Assembly (NCBI GenBank): GCA_028023455.1
Contig: JAQFVV010006644.1
Coordinates: forward strand, 502,353 to 566,352
Length of the DNA: 64,000 bases
Direction of reading: 5' to 3'
Source of the DNA: Epiperipatus broadwayi
Taxonomy: Eukaryota > Onychophora > Udeonychophora > Euonychophora > Peripatidae
Both the position numbers and the translations under genes were made by a program. Below the pieces are notes generated by a model. It saw nothing but the letters and a program-made list of their open reading frames with translations. It was not told the origin of the DNA and ran no database searches. Positions 1 to 11,994 of this stretch are shown here, one piece after another; positions within the stretch are counted from its first letter, which is position 1; the number at the start of each line of letters is the position of its first letter.

Positions 1-611
1 TCTTCCAACTGATTTCCTTTTTTTGTAATGTAATTATTAATACAATTATATATACCTCCTCTGGTATCTTCATCTTATAGATATTCACACATGAGTAAGT
101 CTTCAACACTATTACTAAATTCACAATGAATAAAGACCAATAATACAATGAGCTCTGATTTGCCTGCAAACTCATGCACCTGCAATACATGTTCACATAT
201 ATATTGGCAGAAAAATCTTTGATGCTGCATGAAATAGTATTATTTGATAATAGTAATATATATTTTCAGCAGTCCCTTTGATCAACATGCATGATACAAT
301 GGCTTTCAACAAAACTTAATGAGAATATCTCCAATTATATGAACTTTTCCAGCAAGTGCAATATGGTAACTCATGTAAAAAGATGCCTTTGTTGATACTT
401 CCATTTTCAGTTTTAGAAATTGCAATTATTTATAGTTTAGATTTTTCTAACAAATCATGTTGTCTTTTTAAAAAAATGTACATCTTTTTTTTTTTTGTAA
501 TCAGTATATTTCAATTTCAAAGTGTCTACAAAGTTTATCTAAAGCTAATAAACTGTTTTCTAGTATTTTATCACATATAACACACAATGCATCAGGAGCA
601 ACAACAAATCC
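1..611. other. AT-rich DNA, no gene seen
   Basis: The stretch has only short chance reading frames with low-complexity residues, homopolymer T runs and no recognisable domain. I see no RNA gene or repeat boundary here. Confidence 0.5.
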
Positions 612-722
612 TCCATTTTTTTCTCATGTGTCATAGCATCAGCCAGGAAGTGAACCCGCTAACCCGGGACAACTACTTTTAAAGCAGCTGTCACTGACCT
701 CTCAACCACAAATGCTTGCATT
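612..722 (-). mobile_element. tRNA-derived SINE, family A
   Basis: On the minus strand the segment reads as a tRNA-like head. A box-A-like stretch containing GAGAGGTCAGTG is followed by a box-B-like GGTTCACTTCC, then a shared tail CCTGGCTGATGCTATGACAC and an A-rich end. The same head and tail recur at 14832-14941 (minus) and 29621-29725 (plus), which marks it as a dispersed family. It is locally GC-richer than its surroundings. Such elements are transcribed by RNA polymerase III from the internal A and B boxes and rely on a LINE for copying. This copy has diverged from the B-box consensus. Confidence 0.7.
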
Positions 723-3059
723 TTTTTCTGTTATACTTTTATATGATATTTGCTTATCAATTTTAAGTCGTTAAAATCAGTTTCTTCACTAATCGTAAAT
801 GTATCAGAAGTATTTTCTCTTTCTTGATTTAAAATTTTACTCTGTTCCAAGAATCTATAATTTTTGAATAATATTTAAATTCTAATATTAATCAGAACTA
901 TAATAGAATTTAAAAAAATTTTTACAAAGAAAGACTTCAACATATAAAAGTAATCGTGAAAGAAAAGTATTGTAATTAAAATGATTTGATAAAATGTTTA
1001 ATAACAAATATTAAAGATTGTAAAATAAATAAGATTATAACATATAAAATCAAATATAAAATAGTTGAAAGTGGGAAAATATATACTTAATGTCAATATA
1101 GTAAGAAATAATTTATGATTATTATAAAAGAAAAATTATAATAATAATAATAAAAAAATTTTATTCACAAAATTTATGTGAATCAATTCAAATTAATTAT
1201 AGGAAAATAGTCAATAATCTAATAAAGGCTTATAATAATAATAGTCTTACAAATTTAAGCCAAGTATATATTGATATGTTTAATAAACAAATATTGTCAT
1301 AAATAATATCTTTTCAGCTTGCAAAGTCAATGCATACTTACTTCTAAAAATTGCTAACAACTGTTGTTGTCACAGTTAATATTAGGCACATGAGATTATG
1401 CTATTAGCAGATTTCAACTTGTTCAAACATGTTTTGCATTTGACACTGTATATAAAGTTATATGAGGCTTATATTATTTTTGTAACTTTTTTATAGAACA
1501 TGTATTGACATTCTGCATTGTACAAAATGAAAAAGAAAATTATTGTATTTGTTGTATATGTTAATAACAATGCATAAAAGATAAAAAATAAAAAAAAATG
1601 ACTTTTGTAGTTCATAAAGAAAATCATTATATCAAATGACAGTTTACACCTATAACAGAGATTCCTGGAATTCACCTTGGTTTATACATTTCTAGATTCT
1701 GAAAATAGAATTGCAATTTAATTATGTCTATGTATTATAAGCACTCTCACACAAAAACTGAACATTTTTTCAACAGGCACACAAATACAGAAAAAAATTC
1801 AACATATATTTCATTTACAACAATATCTTTTCTTAGTTTTGAATTTAATAAAGAAGAATCATGAAATTATTAACCTGTCTTCCAGAGTATTGTATGTGAC
1901 TCAGCTAAGTAAACAGTTATGGGTTATTAATAACTATAATGATAAAGGCAAAAACGCATTAGAGATTTGGCCTGAATAGTTATTTTTAAGATTTTCAAAG
2001 ATTTAGTAAATAGCAATTATTGTAGCAATATATATATATATTGACTATTACGTACATTTTGATATTAAATAAAATCAGTTATTAGTAAGAATATTATTAA
2101 ATGAATGTATTCTCACAGTTTACAAATTATTTATTAGTTTCAAATAGTTCAACTAATGCAATTAATAGCATTGACAAAATTAACATATTTCAATTGTGGA
2201 ATTTTATTTAGTTTTTAAAATAAAAAATCCTAAATTCATTCTGATTTTAATTTTAAAAATATATTAAAATTATATTTTTATCATGATGGCAGAAAATAAA
2301 ATGTTATTCATTAAAAAAATTAAAAACAATTAATACCAAATAATTATCTATTTTTTTATATCAGATATCACATAGCAAAATTTGAACTGCCTTGGATTAG
2401 ACAATGGGTTTCTACTTTCAATCACAAACTACCTTACTAAATAAACACCATAAGGGAATGAATTGTAAAAATCTATTTACTTTGTTTTATAACTTCCTTA
2501 ACTAAATTAATGATTACATAACTACAGTTATTGAATATATAAAATTGATTATAATTTTACTTACTTTCATGTGAAACAATATTTAAATATTATTTATCTT
2601 AATATTTCATAATATCTAAGTTTATAAAACAGTCAGATATATAAAATCATTTTTTAATTATGTGATGAATATTAATTTGAAAAAATTATTTGTTTTTCTG
2701 ATTAAGTATTTGCAAAGATAATCTTATTTTTAAATATCTATTTCTTTTTGTTAAAGAAAGAAAGATTCTATCCAAGTTTATTAATTTTATTTTTTTGTAT
2801 TCATTATATATATATATAAAGTTTTCATGGTTATATGATGTAAACAAAGTAGTTTTTGAGTCAAATCATGTGTTATTTTTGCTTGCTTCCCAATGTTGTG
2901 ATTGAATATCATCCACCATTGTCGAGGTTAACTTTTTAAAGAAAAACCAATAGATCTCAAATAGTAATGAGATTGAGTGTGAGGTAAAGAATGAGATTGG
3001 GTGTGAAGTTGATAAGCATTCATAATGTGAATTAACACACACACATATATATATAAACA
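723..3059. other. AT-rich DNA, no gene seen
   Basis: There is no coding signal. Predicted frames are short and rich in Phe, Ile, Tyr and Lys. Short TA and CA/TA microsatellites occur near 2026-2041, 2806-2818 and 3032-3056. Nothing else is recognised. Confidence 0.45.
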
Positions 3060-3800
3060 ATCCCAGTGCATAATGCTATACTGAAATAAATATATACAAA
3101 TATTAAGCATTAAATCACCCCACATGGTTAAGAAATCCAGTACTGCCCTCTGTGAACTAATATATAAAATACATTAGAGTTCGTATTTCAAAATAGCCAG
3201 ATCAAAATGATACCACTTTGACTTGTCTGTTATCTGATGTTATATATTGAAATACGAACAAACTCAAACAAAGAACTTAAAATTTAGCAAACAACGATCT
3301 TAAATTTTGCTACAAACAAACATGTTTTACTATTATTATATAAAGACAAACTAAAGTTTAGTAATTTTAATCTTTAAACCACCTAACACAAATGTATAGA
3401 AAATAATCCCAATGCATAACGCTATACTGAAATGCTTAATATTTGTATATATTTATTTCAGTATAGCATTATGCACTGGAATTATTTTCTATACATTTGT
3501 GTTAGGTGGTTTAAGGATTAAAATTACTAAAGTTTAGTTTGTCTTTATATAATAATAATAAAACATGTTTGTTTGTAGCAAAATTTAAGATCGTTGTTTG
3601 CTAAATTTCAAGTTCTTGGTTTGAGTTTGTTCGTATTTCAATATATAACATCAGATAGCAGACAGTTCAAAGTGGTATCATTTTGATCTGGCTATTTTGA
3701 AATACAAACTCTAATGTATTTTATATATTAGTTCACAGAGGGCAGTACTGGATTTCTTAACCATGTGGGGTGATTTAATGCTTAATATTTGTGTATATAT
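3060..3800. repeat. 0.7 kb near-perfect palindrome (fold-back/MITE-like)
   Basis: Two arms of roughly 350 bp, about 3090-3435 and 3456-3800, are reverse complements with few mismatches around a loop of about 20 bases. For example CCACATGGTTAAGAAATCC near 3120 pairs with GGATTTCTTAACCATGTGG near 3755. The motif GTGCATAATGCTATACTGAA is present at the left outer edge (3065) and again in inverted form at the centre, so the left end carries an extra copy. Both outer ends run into TA-rich microsatellite. No transposase is encoded. It could be a fold-back or MITE-type DNA element, or two copies of one repeat inserted in opposite orientation. Confidence 0.75.
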
Positions 3801-5200
3801 ATATCAACCATAACCAAATTATATAAGAAATAAATTATGTTGAGATTTAAGTTTAAAAAAATACATTAAATAATAAACAAGTTGCAGTAGGGCTTTTAAT
3901 TATTATCTCATAATTTTTATAATCATTTTCATTTATAAAACAGATTCAGTAAACTCCCATTGAATATTATTTTATAATATCCCACATGGTTCATTACATT
4001 AGAATTTTGTCTATTAAGCAAACTACTTCCTTTCTTAATAAATATAACATCTTTTATTTTTTTATCATTCTTTTCTTTATATTATATTTTATCTAATCCA
4101 AATTAAATACAAATTGTCCTCTATGTTTAAATTTCATAATCACTCACTAGAGAAAATGTCTGAACATTATTCATTGTGATTGTTTTAATGCATTCATATA
4201 ATAATTGATGTTTTATAAAATCTTTTTTTGAATGATCACTCAAATTCACCAATATATAAAGTTCCATAGAAGCAAATAATTTTATATATTATCTTACTTT
4301 TATGCTTTTAACAAGGCTGTTTTTAGAATTATTAGGTAGCCTGTTTGTATAAAATGGTTCATCATTGTAATACTCAGAATAAATATTCTTTATCAGTTTA
4401 TTACTACTTCTTTTACAGAAGAAATAATTTGTTTAGTAGTAAAAATGCTAATGTGAAAATTTATAAAGCAAGAAAGGTAACATGAAATAGTACATTATGG
4501 GGTTAAATTTATAAGGTAAATCAATTGATAAAAATTATGTAATAATAATTGGAAATGCTTCAACATTTGTTTACTATTTAATGATTTTTTAAAAACTTAA
4601 AACTTATCAAAATGTATATATTACACGTAAATACAATGCCATGTGAAAGTTAGCAACTATTTTAAATAATAATTGAACTAACCTCTAACCTTCATATTCA
4701 ACAACTTTTTACAATAAGAAAATGACATTATTTTTATCAATATTAAAAAATTCTTTTTTTTTTACTATTTTTTTTTGTATATAGGATTATTAATTATTAA
4801 AATTTCTGATTGACATCTCTAATTTTTACATCACTATATGTATATACTTTCAAGTAATTATAATCACATAAATATAGGAGATAATACTTTGGTCTGATCT
4901 TTTATTATATATATTGTGGATTAATTTATGTGTATTGATAGAAATGAGAGAGAAAACATATTTATGGAATTTACAGAAAAAGAAAATTGTGTATTATAAA
5001 ATCCTTCTTTGAAAAAAATGCTAAATAGACATACACATAGGCATCGAAACATCAAAATTAAAGTACAGCAAAATCAGTTTATATTTTGACTAAGAAAAAA
5101 TATGGACTTCAAGTTTATAATATTCTTAATAGAGTTTACATATGATGTGATTATTGTTTTGTAAAATATAAGATAAATGAACATTAGAAAAATGAAAATT
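3801..5200. other. AT-rich DNA, no gene seen
   Basis: No reading frame, RNA gene or clear repeat is recognised. A segment near 4440-4520 resembles, on the opposite strand, the sequence near 9510-9580 (shared CCCCATAATGTA context), so part of it may be an old dispersed repeat. Confidence 0.35.
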
Positions 5201-5201
5201 A

Positions 5202-5320
5202 TTAACAAAGACAATATGTTAACAAAGACAACATTAACAATTAGTTTTCCAAAGCCATTATTAACAATGACAATATGTTAACAAAGACATTATTAACAGC
5301 TGGTTTTCCAAAGCCATATA
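5202..5320. repeat. Two-copy tandem repeat, ~60 bp unit
   Basis: Two adjacent imperfect copies share the order AACAAAGACAATATGTTAAC, then GTTTTCCAAAGCCAT. The first runs to about 5258 and the second to about 5320. No function is inferred. Confidence 0.6.
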
Positions 5321-5639
5321 ATTACTCCATTAAAATTAAATTACAGTGGGCTAAACATTTTAAAGTAATGACATATAATGAAGATTGATCAAACTTTTAA
5401 TTGGGATGAATAAGCAGATAATTGGTACACTATTAAACCTGCAAGAAAAATAGATGGTATACAGCAAACAATTTACCAGTAAATTTTCTATCACAAGAGA
5501 AAGTAACAAGAATATATGTATGAAAATATTTAAAAATAATTCATGAATAAAAATTTAATATCTGGAGTTTGGTAAAATAGTACAAAAAAGTTAATAGTGG
5601 TATAAGAAAATATAATTATGGATTGACAAGAAAAACTAC

Positions 5640-7260
5640 AGATAAAAATAAAAATTTCAAAAGTATAAAACAACACCTTGTTATTGGAATAAAAGTTATT
5701 TCAATGATAATAATAAAAAAATAGAATTATTACTAAAAAGAGGTATAATATTATGAAATGTTTCTATAATAAATTATATAGTAATAAAATATAATAAGAT
5801 AATCTCAATAATTACTTCATCTAAATTGCCAAGAAATTCAAATGAAAATATAAGTTACACAATTAAATTTATAAAGAAGGAAAAACCTCTAGAAAATGAT
5901 AGAAGTATTATTGATATCTTAAAAGAAACAAAATTTGTTTGCACAATTATTTACCACTTGTTTCAATGATAAAGGTATATAATATGATTGGAAGAATGCA
6001 CTAGCAATATTGATATTTACAAGAGGTGATAAAAAGATATTAGAAATAACATATATATGAAACTTACACCAGTTCTATACAAAATGTTTAATAAGATAGC
6101 CTCAACTAATCTACAGTGAACTTTGAACTCAAACTGATCAAAAAAAAAGTTGGATTTTAAAATGTTTTTAGCACAGTGAAATATTGAAAGAAATTATAGA
6201 AAGAAGAAATAAATATAATTTTTCATTTTGCCTTGCATTTATAGATTTTGAAAAGTCATTTGATTCTATAAGCATTTTTTCAATGATTAAAGATTGGATT
6301 ATCAAAATATAGTTCCAGATATAAAATTCTGAAGACTATTTATCAAAATGCAACAGCAGTGATAAGATTATGTGATGATATTAAAAAGATTAATATTTAA
6401 AAGGGTAATCAAAAGGGTGATTTTATACCTCTCTATATTTTTTTTTCAGCAGTTTTACAAGAAATATCTTGAAAATTAAAATGAGAAGTGGAAGGAGTAA
6501 AAGTAACTGAAGATTATTTATTTTATTTAAATTTTTCACATGATGTGGTTGTGTGTGAAAGTAATGCTTCAGAGCTTCAGGATATGTTGTAAAAATTATC
6601 AGATTAAAAATAAGAAAGTAAGACTAATAATAAAAACTGATAATTTAAAAGGAATGTTTCATGTATTTTGTCAAAAAGAAGAAAATAAAGATAGATAATC
6701 ATGAATTAAAAAGAACAACTATAAATACTTTAATTATATTATTAATACAAATAGAAACATAATGAATAATATTAATCATAGAATTAACCTTGGATGCATT
6801 TTTGGTAAAAAGAATTTAATTTTAAAAGAAAATATGGTCATGTGTTTGGAAAGGTTAGTTATAATAGATATATTTTAACAGATTTTATATATAGATCTGT
6901 GAGTCAAATACTTAATAAAAGAGCAATATAAAGATTTCAGACTCCTCAACAAATTATTGGAAAGTTGCATCTTGTGAATAACGAAGGATTCAAAAGTGAA
7001 ATATCTGTGTGTCTTTGTCATCAGTGAAATTATTAAGAGACCAAAGTGGAGCTAGTTTGGACATAAAAGAATAAAGTAGATGCACAATAGAACTCTTAAT
7101 CTGGATTGTAAGAGATTTAAAAAAATCTACATAGCAATCACGTTGCATGGGACTAAGTATGAAAGTTAGATAATCCTAAAATTTGAAGAAAAAAGACCAT
7201 GAATCAGATACAGGATTAAACTTTGGGTGACTTTCATCCTACAATGGATCATTAATGATT
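5640..7260 (+). pseudogene. Decayed LINE reverse transcriptase
   Basis: Reading across several frames on the plus strand recovers the order of blocks of a non-LTR retrotransposon reverse transcriptase. A palm-leader block containing NALAILIFTRGDKK sits near 5995-6030. The motif A region CLAFIDFEKSFDSI is near 6230-6270 (canonical form FIDYEKAFDS). A block like INIQKGNQKGDFI follows near 6390-6425, then a degenerate motif C region FSHDVVV near 6535-6555, where the family has FADDIVL. C-terminal blocks follow to about 7200. Frameshifts and stops are frequent, so it cannot make protein. In intact LINEs this enzyme copies element RNA at a nicked target. The clade (RTE-like is possible) is not determined. 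The 3' side abuts the PLE palindrome that begins near 7284. Confidence 0.75.
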
Positions 7261-7339
7261 GCAAATATGAAGATATATATATATAATACATATTTTGCGG
7301 GTTCATCCGTGTTAAAAAAACTTTTAATATTAATATACT

Positions 7340-7373
7340 GACATTTCGACTTGGTCACACAAGCCATCCACAG
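7340..7373 (-). ncRNA. Hammerhead-ribozyme-like motif at PLE left end
   Basis: This is the mirror copy of the motif at 9242-9275 in the left arm, with the same CTGTGGA and stem. GAAAC is changed to GAAAT next to the cleavage-side TGTC, which looks like CpG decay. It is likely inactive. Confidence 0.45.
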
Positions 7374-7466
7374 AGTTATAAAAGGTAGAAAGACGGTTGT
7401 AGAGGTGCTACAATCACTGATTTAAATAAAATGTTAAAATTCCACCAATAGCAAAAAATGTTAAAT

Positions 7467-8271
7467 TTAGGAATGTTTTTTAAAAAAATCTTTCCAAATA
7501 GGAGGAAGTTTGCATGTATCATCTCGCTTATTGATACAATCTGGCCTTTTAAGTATCTCAATGGCTTCTCTAATTTTGCATTGGTAGAGATTATCACATC
7601 TGGATATGATCCTGGTACTAGAAAAATCAATTTTATGACCTGAATCTATAGTATGGAGTGAGAGTGCTGATGATGATGAGTGTTGTTTAACTGCATTAGC
7701 ATGCTCATCTCTCCTAACACTGATGCGACGATTACTCATACCTATGTAAAAAGCTTTACAATTTTTAATGAGATTTGATAGACACCATGAGATTCAAGAG
7801 GGATTGAATCCTTAGGCTTGGTTATTATATTGCTGATCTTTTGATGAGCAGAAAATGCTGTATCTATATTATAGCATTTTAATATACATCCGATACTGTC
7901 TGTAGTTCCTTTTACATATGGAACACAAATCCTAATAGCTGATTTATCATCTTTTTGTTTCCTATTTTGTCTATTTTGGGCTTGAAATAAGGCTTTTTTT
8001 TTATAAATTTGTAATTATAACTATTTGCTAATAAAACACTATTAATATGATTTATTTCTTCTTTCAGATGTGTCTCATCTGAAAGGTTAATTGCTCTATT
8101 TAAAAGAGTTTTGGCTACAGAAACTATCTGAGTTGGGTGATGATGAGAATGGAAATGCAAATATCTGTCTCTGTGTGTATCCTTTCTGTAAATAGAAAAA
8201 TATAAACTATTTGGTGTTCTGGTGACTAGAACATCAAGAAAAAGGAGTTTTCCATCAGACTCTGTCTCCAT
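7467..8271 (-). pseudogene. PLE C-terminal fragment, left arm, frameshifted
   Basis: This is the minus-strand mate of the right-arm gene. It begins with the thumb segment (METESDGKLLFLDVLV) and breaks frame near 7990, where the A run differs in length from the other arm. It breaks again near 7765, where two bases of the ATGTAAAAA context are missing within the GIY-YIG domain. It then continues in frame as a segment starting MSNRRISVRRDEH and reaches a further C-terminal segment of 19 residues (after RDDT) that the right arm lacks because of a stop. It is a non-functional copy that shows where the original stop lay. Confidence 0.8.
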
Positions 8272-8311
8272 TGTAAATTTAATATGAGGATGTCTCCATT
8301 GTAAATTTAAT

Positions 8312-9103
8312 ATGAGGATGCATCCTCATATTAAATTTACAATGGAGACAGAGTCTGATGGAAAACTCCTTTTTCTTGATGTTCTAGTCACCAGAACACC
8401 AAATAGTTTATATTTTTCTATTTACAGAAAGGATACACACAGAGACAGATATTTGCATTTCCATTGTCATCATCACCCAACTCAGATAGTTTCTGTAGCC
8501 AAAACTCTTTTAAATAGAGCAATTAACCTTTCAGATGAGACACATCTGAAAGAAGAAATAAATCATATTAATAGTGTTTTATTAGCAAATAGTTATAATT
8601 ACAAATTTATAAAAAAAAAAGCCTTATTTCAAGCCCAAAATAGACAAAATAGGAAACAAAAAGATGATAAATCAGCTATTAGGATTTGTGTTCCATATGT
8701 AAAAGGAACTACAGACAGTATTGGACGTATATTAAAACGCTATAATATAGATACAGCATTTTCTGCTCATCAAAAGATCAGCAATATAATAACCAAGCCT
8801 AAGGATTCAATCCCTCTTGAATCTCATGGTGTCTATCAAATCTCATGTAAAAATTGTAAAGCTTCTTACATAGGTATGAGTAATCGTCGCATCAGTGTTA
8901 GGAGAGATGAGCATGCTAATGCAGTTAAACAACACTCATCATCATCAGCACTCTCACTCCATACTATAGATTCAGGTCATAAAATTGATTTTTCTAGTAC
9001 CAGGATCATATCCAGATGTGATAATCTCTACCAATGCAAAATTAGAGAAGCCATTGAGATACTTAAAAGGCCAGATTGTATCAATAAGCGAGATGATACA
9101 TGA
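8312..9103 (+). pseudogene. PLE reverse transcriptase thumb plus GIY-YIG endonuclease, partial
   Basis: The open frame of 263 codons covers only the C-terminal third of a PLE protein. Residues about 4-110 match the thumb region, with LLFLDVLVTR and YRKDTHRDRYLH. Residues about 172-250 form a GIY-YIG nuclease: GVY at 173-175, CKNC at 179-182, YIG at 186-188, basic RRISVRRDEH at 192-201, and a probable catalytic Glu in REAIEI (246). In PLEs this nuclease is thought to nick the target for priming. The ATG used here is not a natural start, because the gene is cut by the palindrome junction. A C-to-A change makes TGA at 9101-9103, about 19 codons early compared with the left arm. Catalytic residues look retained, but without the palm it cannot reverse transcribe. 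Confidence 0.85.
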
Positions 9104-9241
9104 AAACTTCCTCCTATTTGGAAAGATTTTTTTAAAAAACATTCCTAAATTTAACATTTTTTGCTATTGATGGAATTTTAACATTTTATTCAAATCAGTG
9201 ATTGTAGCGCCTCTACAACCGTCTTTCTACCTTTTATAACT

Positions 9242-9275
9242 CTGTGGATGGCTTGTGTGACCAAGTCGAAACGTC
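9242..9275 (+). ncRNA. Hammerhead-ribozyme-like motif at PLE right end
   Basis: The sequence reads CTGTGGA, then a stem GGCTTG/CAAGTC closing a six-base loop, then GAAAC and GTC. This is the order of a type I hammerhead core (CUGANGA, stem II, GAAA, stem III side). One core base deviates, with U where A6 is invariant, so cleavage activity is doubtful. PLEs are known to carry hammerhead motifs in their terminal regions, which supports the reading. Confidence 0.5.
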
Positions 9276-9331
9276 AGTATATTAATATTAAAAGTTTTTA
9301 ACATGGATGAACCCGCAAAATATGTATTTTA

Positions 9332-9689
9332 TATATTTAACCTGTGCAAATCTTCGTTTTAACACACACATATATATATATATAAGCAACAAGTATGTGC
9401 AATATATAAAAAAATCATGGTAAATTTTAACTTAAATATTTAAATAATAAAGAAATTGCAGAAACATGAATTCAATTTTTTTACTATAATTTTTTTTAGC
9501 TGAATGCAATATGAAAATAAAACATTAATCCCCATAATGTATTATTCCACATTACTTCCCATGCTTCACGAGTTTTTGCATTAATTTTTTTTTATCAATT
9601 ACGTAATGTTGAACACAAAATCCCTATTACATTGCAGTTTTTGTTTATTAAACTTAGAAGATAATTATTTATCTTTCTGAGATATATGT
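9332..9689. other. AT-rich DNA, no gene seen
   Basis: A CA/TA microsatellite lies at 9362-9384 next to the PLE end. Nothing else is recognised apart from weak similarity to 4440-4520 noted there. Confidence 0.35.
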
Positions 9690-9760
9690 GTTCAAGTGTA
9701 TGAGATGGAGTGGAGAATGGTGAGTCATGTGAAAGTCTGTGCTCGTATACCCTATATATT
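9690..9760 (+). mobile_element. Partial SINE, family B
   Basis: The stretch GAGTCATGTGAAAGTCTG followed by a decayed B box (TGCTCGTATACC) matches the core of SINE-B copies at 11690-11870, 11995-12170 and 35962-36100. It is diverged, and its ends are unclear. Confidence 0.5.
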
Positions 9761-10499
9761 ATTTGTTTGTATGTGCGTATGTATTTTAATTATATAATAA
9801 GAATGTTATTTTAAATACTTTTTAAATTAATATTAAAGAGAAAACTAATAAAAACAATTTCCTAAAGTTGTTGTAATATTATTTGTTTTTATAAAAAATG
9901 AAAGAGTTAAAGTTTATAATTAGAATAAATAAAATATCTGCAGTATATAGGTTCGAAAATGATTATTAATAATCATTAGTGTATTTATCTGAAATGGATG
10001 GCGTCAAAGTTGTGAGTGGAGGGAGTTTGACAATAGTAAATGAAAATGTAACTATATATTCCTAAGAGATTTTAAGCCACAAGGTTTTTAGAGCAGGCTA
10101 AGATTTTTTTTTTTTTTTAAGAAAAATGAAATTTAAATAAACTTCTTAAATAAAATATTATAAACCTGAAATAAGTGGGATATTAGTTTGAATTGTGAGA
10201 TAAATATATTTAGTTTTATGATATTATTTATATTAGTAAAGTCTGACTTGGGAGTGAAAGATCTTATAATTGATATTGTCTAGTTTTTTAAATTTTGAAT
10301 AATATATTTTGTTTATATACATATATGTATAAATATAAAAAGCAAAACATTCTTTAAATAGTCTATTGTTGATTAGAAATCTCTATAGTAAGCCATCCAT
10401 GAAAAACGATAAAAAGAAGGCAATATTAGCCAGTCATGACAATTGACAAGTGATGATAATTTAAGCAGTTTATATTTTTGTTAATTGAAGAGGAAATTT
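9761..10499. other. AT-rich DNA, no gene seen
   Basis: No coding signal or recognisable repeat. A poly-T run lies near 10107-10119. Confidence 0.4.
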
Positions 10500-10890
10500 T
10501 TAAAAAAGATTAATTAAATTCTATGTGTGCAATGTGCTAAGCATAATTGTGAAATATGGACAATGAGTAATAATGGAAAAAGTCTATTGGATGAATAAAA
10601 TAACAAATATAGAAGTTTTGAAAAAAGTAAATGAAAAAAAGAAGAAGATTGATTGAGGAAACAGGAAGAAAGAGAACCTGCATTGGACATAGATTAAGGA
10701 AGAAATTATAGTTTAATGAAAGATGTTTTGGAGAAAATGGTGAGTGGAGGTAAGACGGAGGGCCAGAAAAGATTGATATTATTGGATAATATAAGAGATA
10801 GGAAGAGATATGTGGAATTGAAGATCTGGGCAATGAAGAAAATGGATAAATTGATAATGTAAATCATCTCTGGATCTGTCCATTTGAGAG
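10500..10890 (+). pseudogene. LINE reverse transcriptase C-terminal remnant
   Basis: Broken plus-strand frames give the C-terminal signature of a LINE polyprotein. A block like NKYRSFEKSK comes first, followed by a partly preserved block containing DVLEKMVSGGKTEGQKR, LILLDNIRDRKRYVELK and a final WAMKKMDK. In relatives this region reads as GHVLR...GKRGRGRPR...DD...W. Stops and frameshifts precede the block. GATGAT-rich sequence from about 10890 to 11060 may be the element tail. It is distinct from the LINE at 5.6 kb, as the C-terminal wording differs. Confidence 0.65.
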
Positions 10891-11502
10891 ATTACTGTTG
10901 ATAATGACATCATAAAATATTGATGTATTCTAATGATGATAATCATAGTGATGGTGATGATTCCCACATGTTGAACTAATAAAATAAATATAGACTTTTA
11001 AAATGATATTGATTGTATGAAAGAGTAATCATCACCATAATAATGATGATAGTCAGATCCCATTCACATCATTCTAAAAAAAAAGTTATGTAAAATCATC
11101 ACACATAATACATCCACTGATATTCTTGCCACATGCTTTTTAAAATGTTGAGCAAACTATTTTGATATTTTGTATAAGACTTAGACATTCATAAGGATAT
11201 GAACAAATCTAAATAATGATATGGCAAACGAACATAAATGAAATGTTTATTTTATTTAATATAGGAAATAATAATTTTAATGATATTAAATTCAACGAAT
11301 TAATAAGTTGTGATTTAACTATCAATGATTACAAATAAATTACCATATTATTTTTACTATTATAATGGATTATTGGATAAATTCATATTGTTAATATGTA
11401 AAAGATATGACATCACAACTTGGAATGTCAATCAAGAACAATGTATTCATTTATTTAGTCTATAACAAAAACCAGATAAAACATGCAGATATATGAAGAT
11501 GG
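10891..11502. other. AT-rich DNA with GATGAT-rich start
   Basis: Imperfect GATGAT/ATCATC repeats lie at about 10930-11055 and may be the 3' tail of the preceding LINE. Nothing is recognised after that. Confidence 0.4.
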
Positions 11503-11689
11503 GTACTGTGGTATTAGAGCTGCGACATGAAGAATTATAATCATTTAATCATTAAATTAATTAGGTTATTGAATCAAAAACATCTTAAAATCTACATTAA
11601 AAAAAAACAAAAAACAATTTAACAACAAAAAAAAAAAAACTAAAAGTATTAATGTGAAGAATAGTTAAAAAAATGCATGTTTAAATCAA

Positions 11690-11870
11690 ATTGAGTGTGT
11701 GTTTGCACGCGCATATTCTGCATAATCTATTTTAATACACTGTACAGGCCTTACACCTGCATTTATATATGTAACATATGCGGGATTCAAACTCAGATTT
11801 TCATGTGACCTACAACTCTCAGTGCCATCTTATATTGCTAACTCACCTCACCAATATCTGTATGAAGATT
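11690..11870 (-). mobile_element. SINE, family B
   Basis: The minus strand gives GTTAGCAATATAAGATGGCA, then AGAGTTGTAGGTCACATGAA and a B-box region with TTTGAATCC (consensus GTTCGAATCC at 12061). A CpG site has decayed relative to the other copy. It forms the left half of the inverted pair. Confidence 0.65.
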
Positions 11871-11994
11871 GGTTATCTTAAAATAAAGCTGAGTACTAAT
11901 TGTATTTATGTGTGGTGATGGAAATTTGAACCAACTAATGAATGCTCGTTTAGCACGAAATACATATATTGGTGATTATTTATCTTTTCAACAT

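Larger units (their letters stand above)
7284..9331. mobile_element. Penelope-like element, two 5'-truncated copies head to head
   Basis: The interval is one inverted repeat centred at 8320/8321 (GAGGATGCATCCTC). Left arm 7284-8320 is minus-oriented and right arm 8321-9331 is plus-oriented. Both arms carry the same C-terminal PLE coding segment and the same outer terminus, ending in GAACCCGCAAAATATGT or its complement beside TA repeats. The left arm has an extra 28-bp tandem duplication at 8263-8318. Both copies are truncated at the same internal point, so the reverse-transcriptase fingers and palm are missing. Inverted, partial copies are a known habit of PLEs. The right arm is the better preserved. 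Confidence 0.85.
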
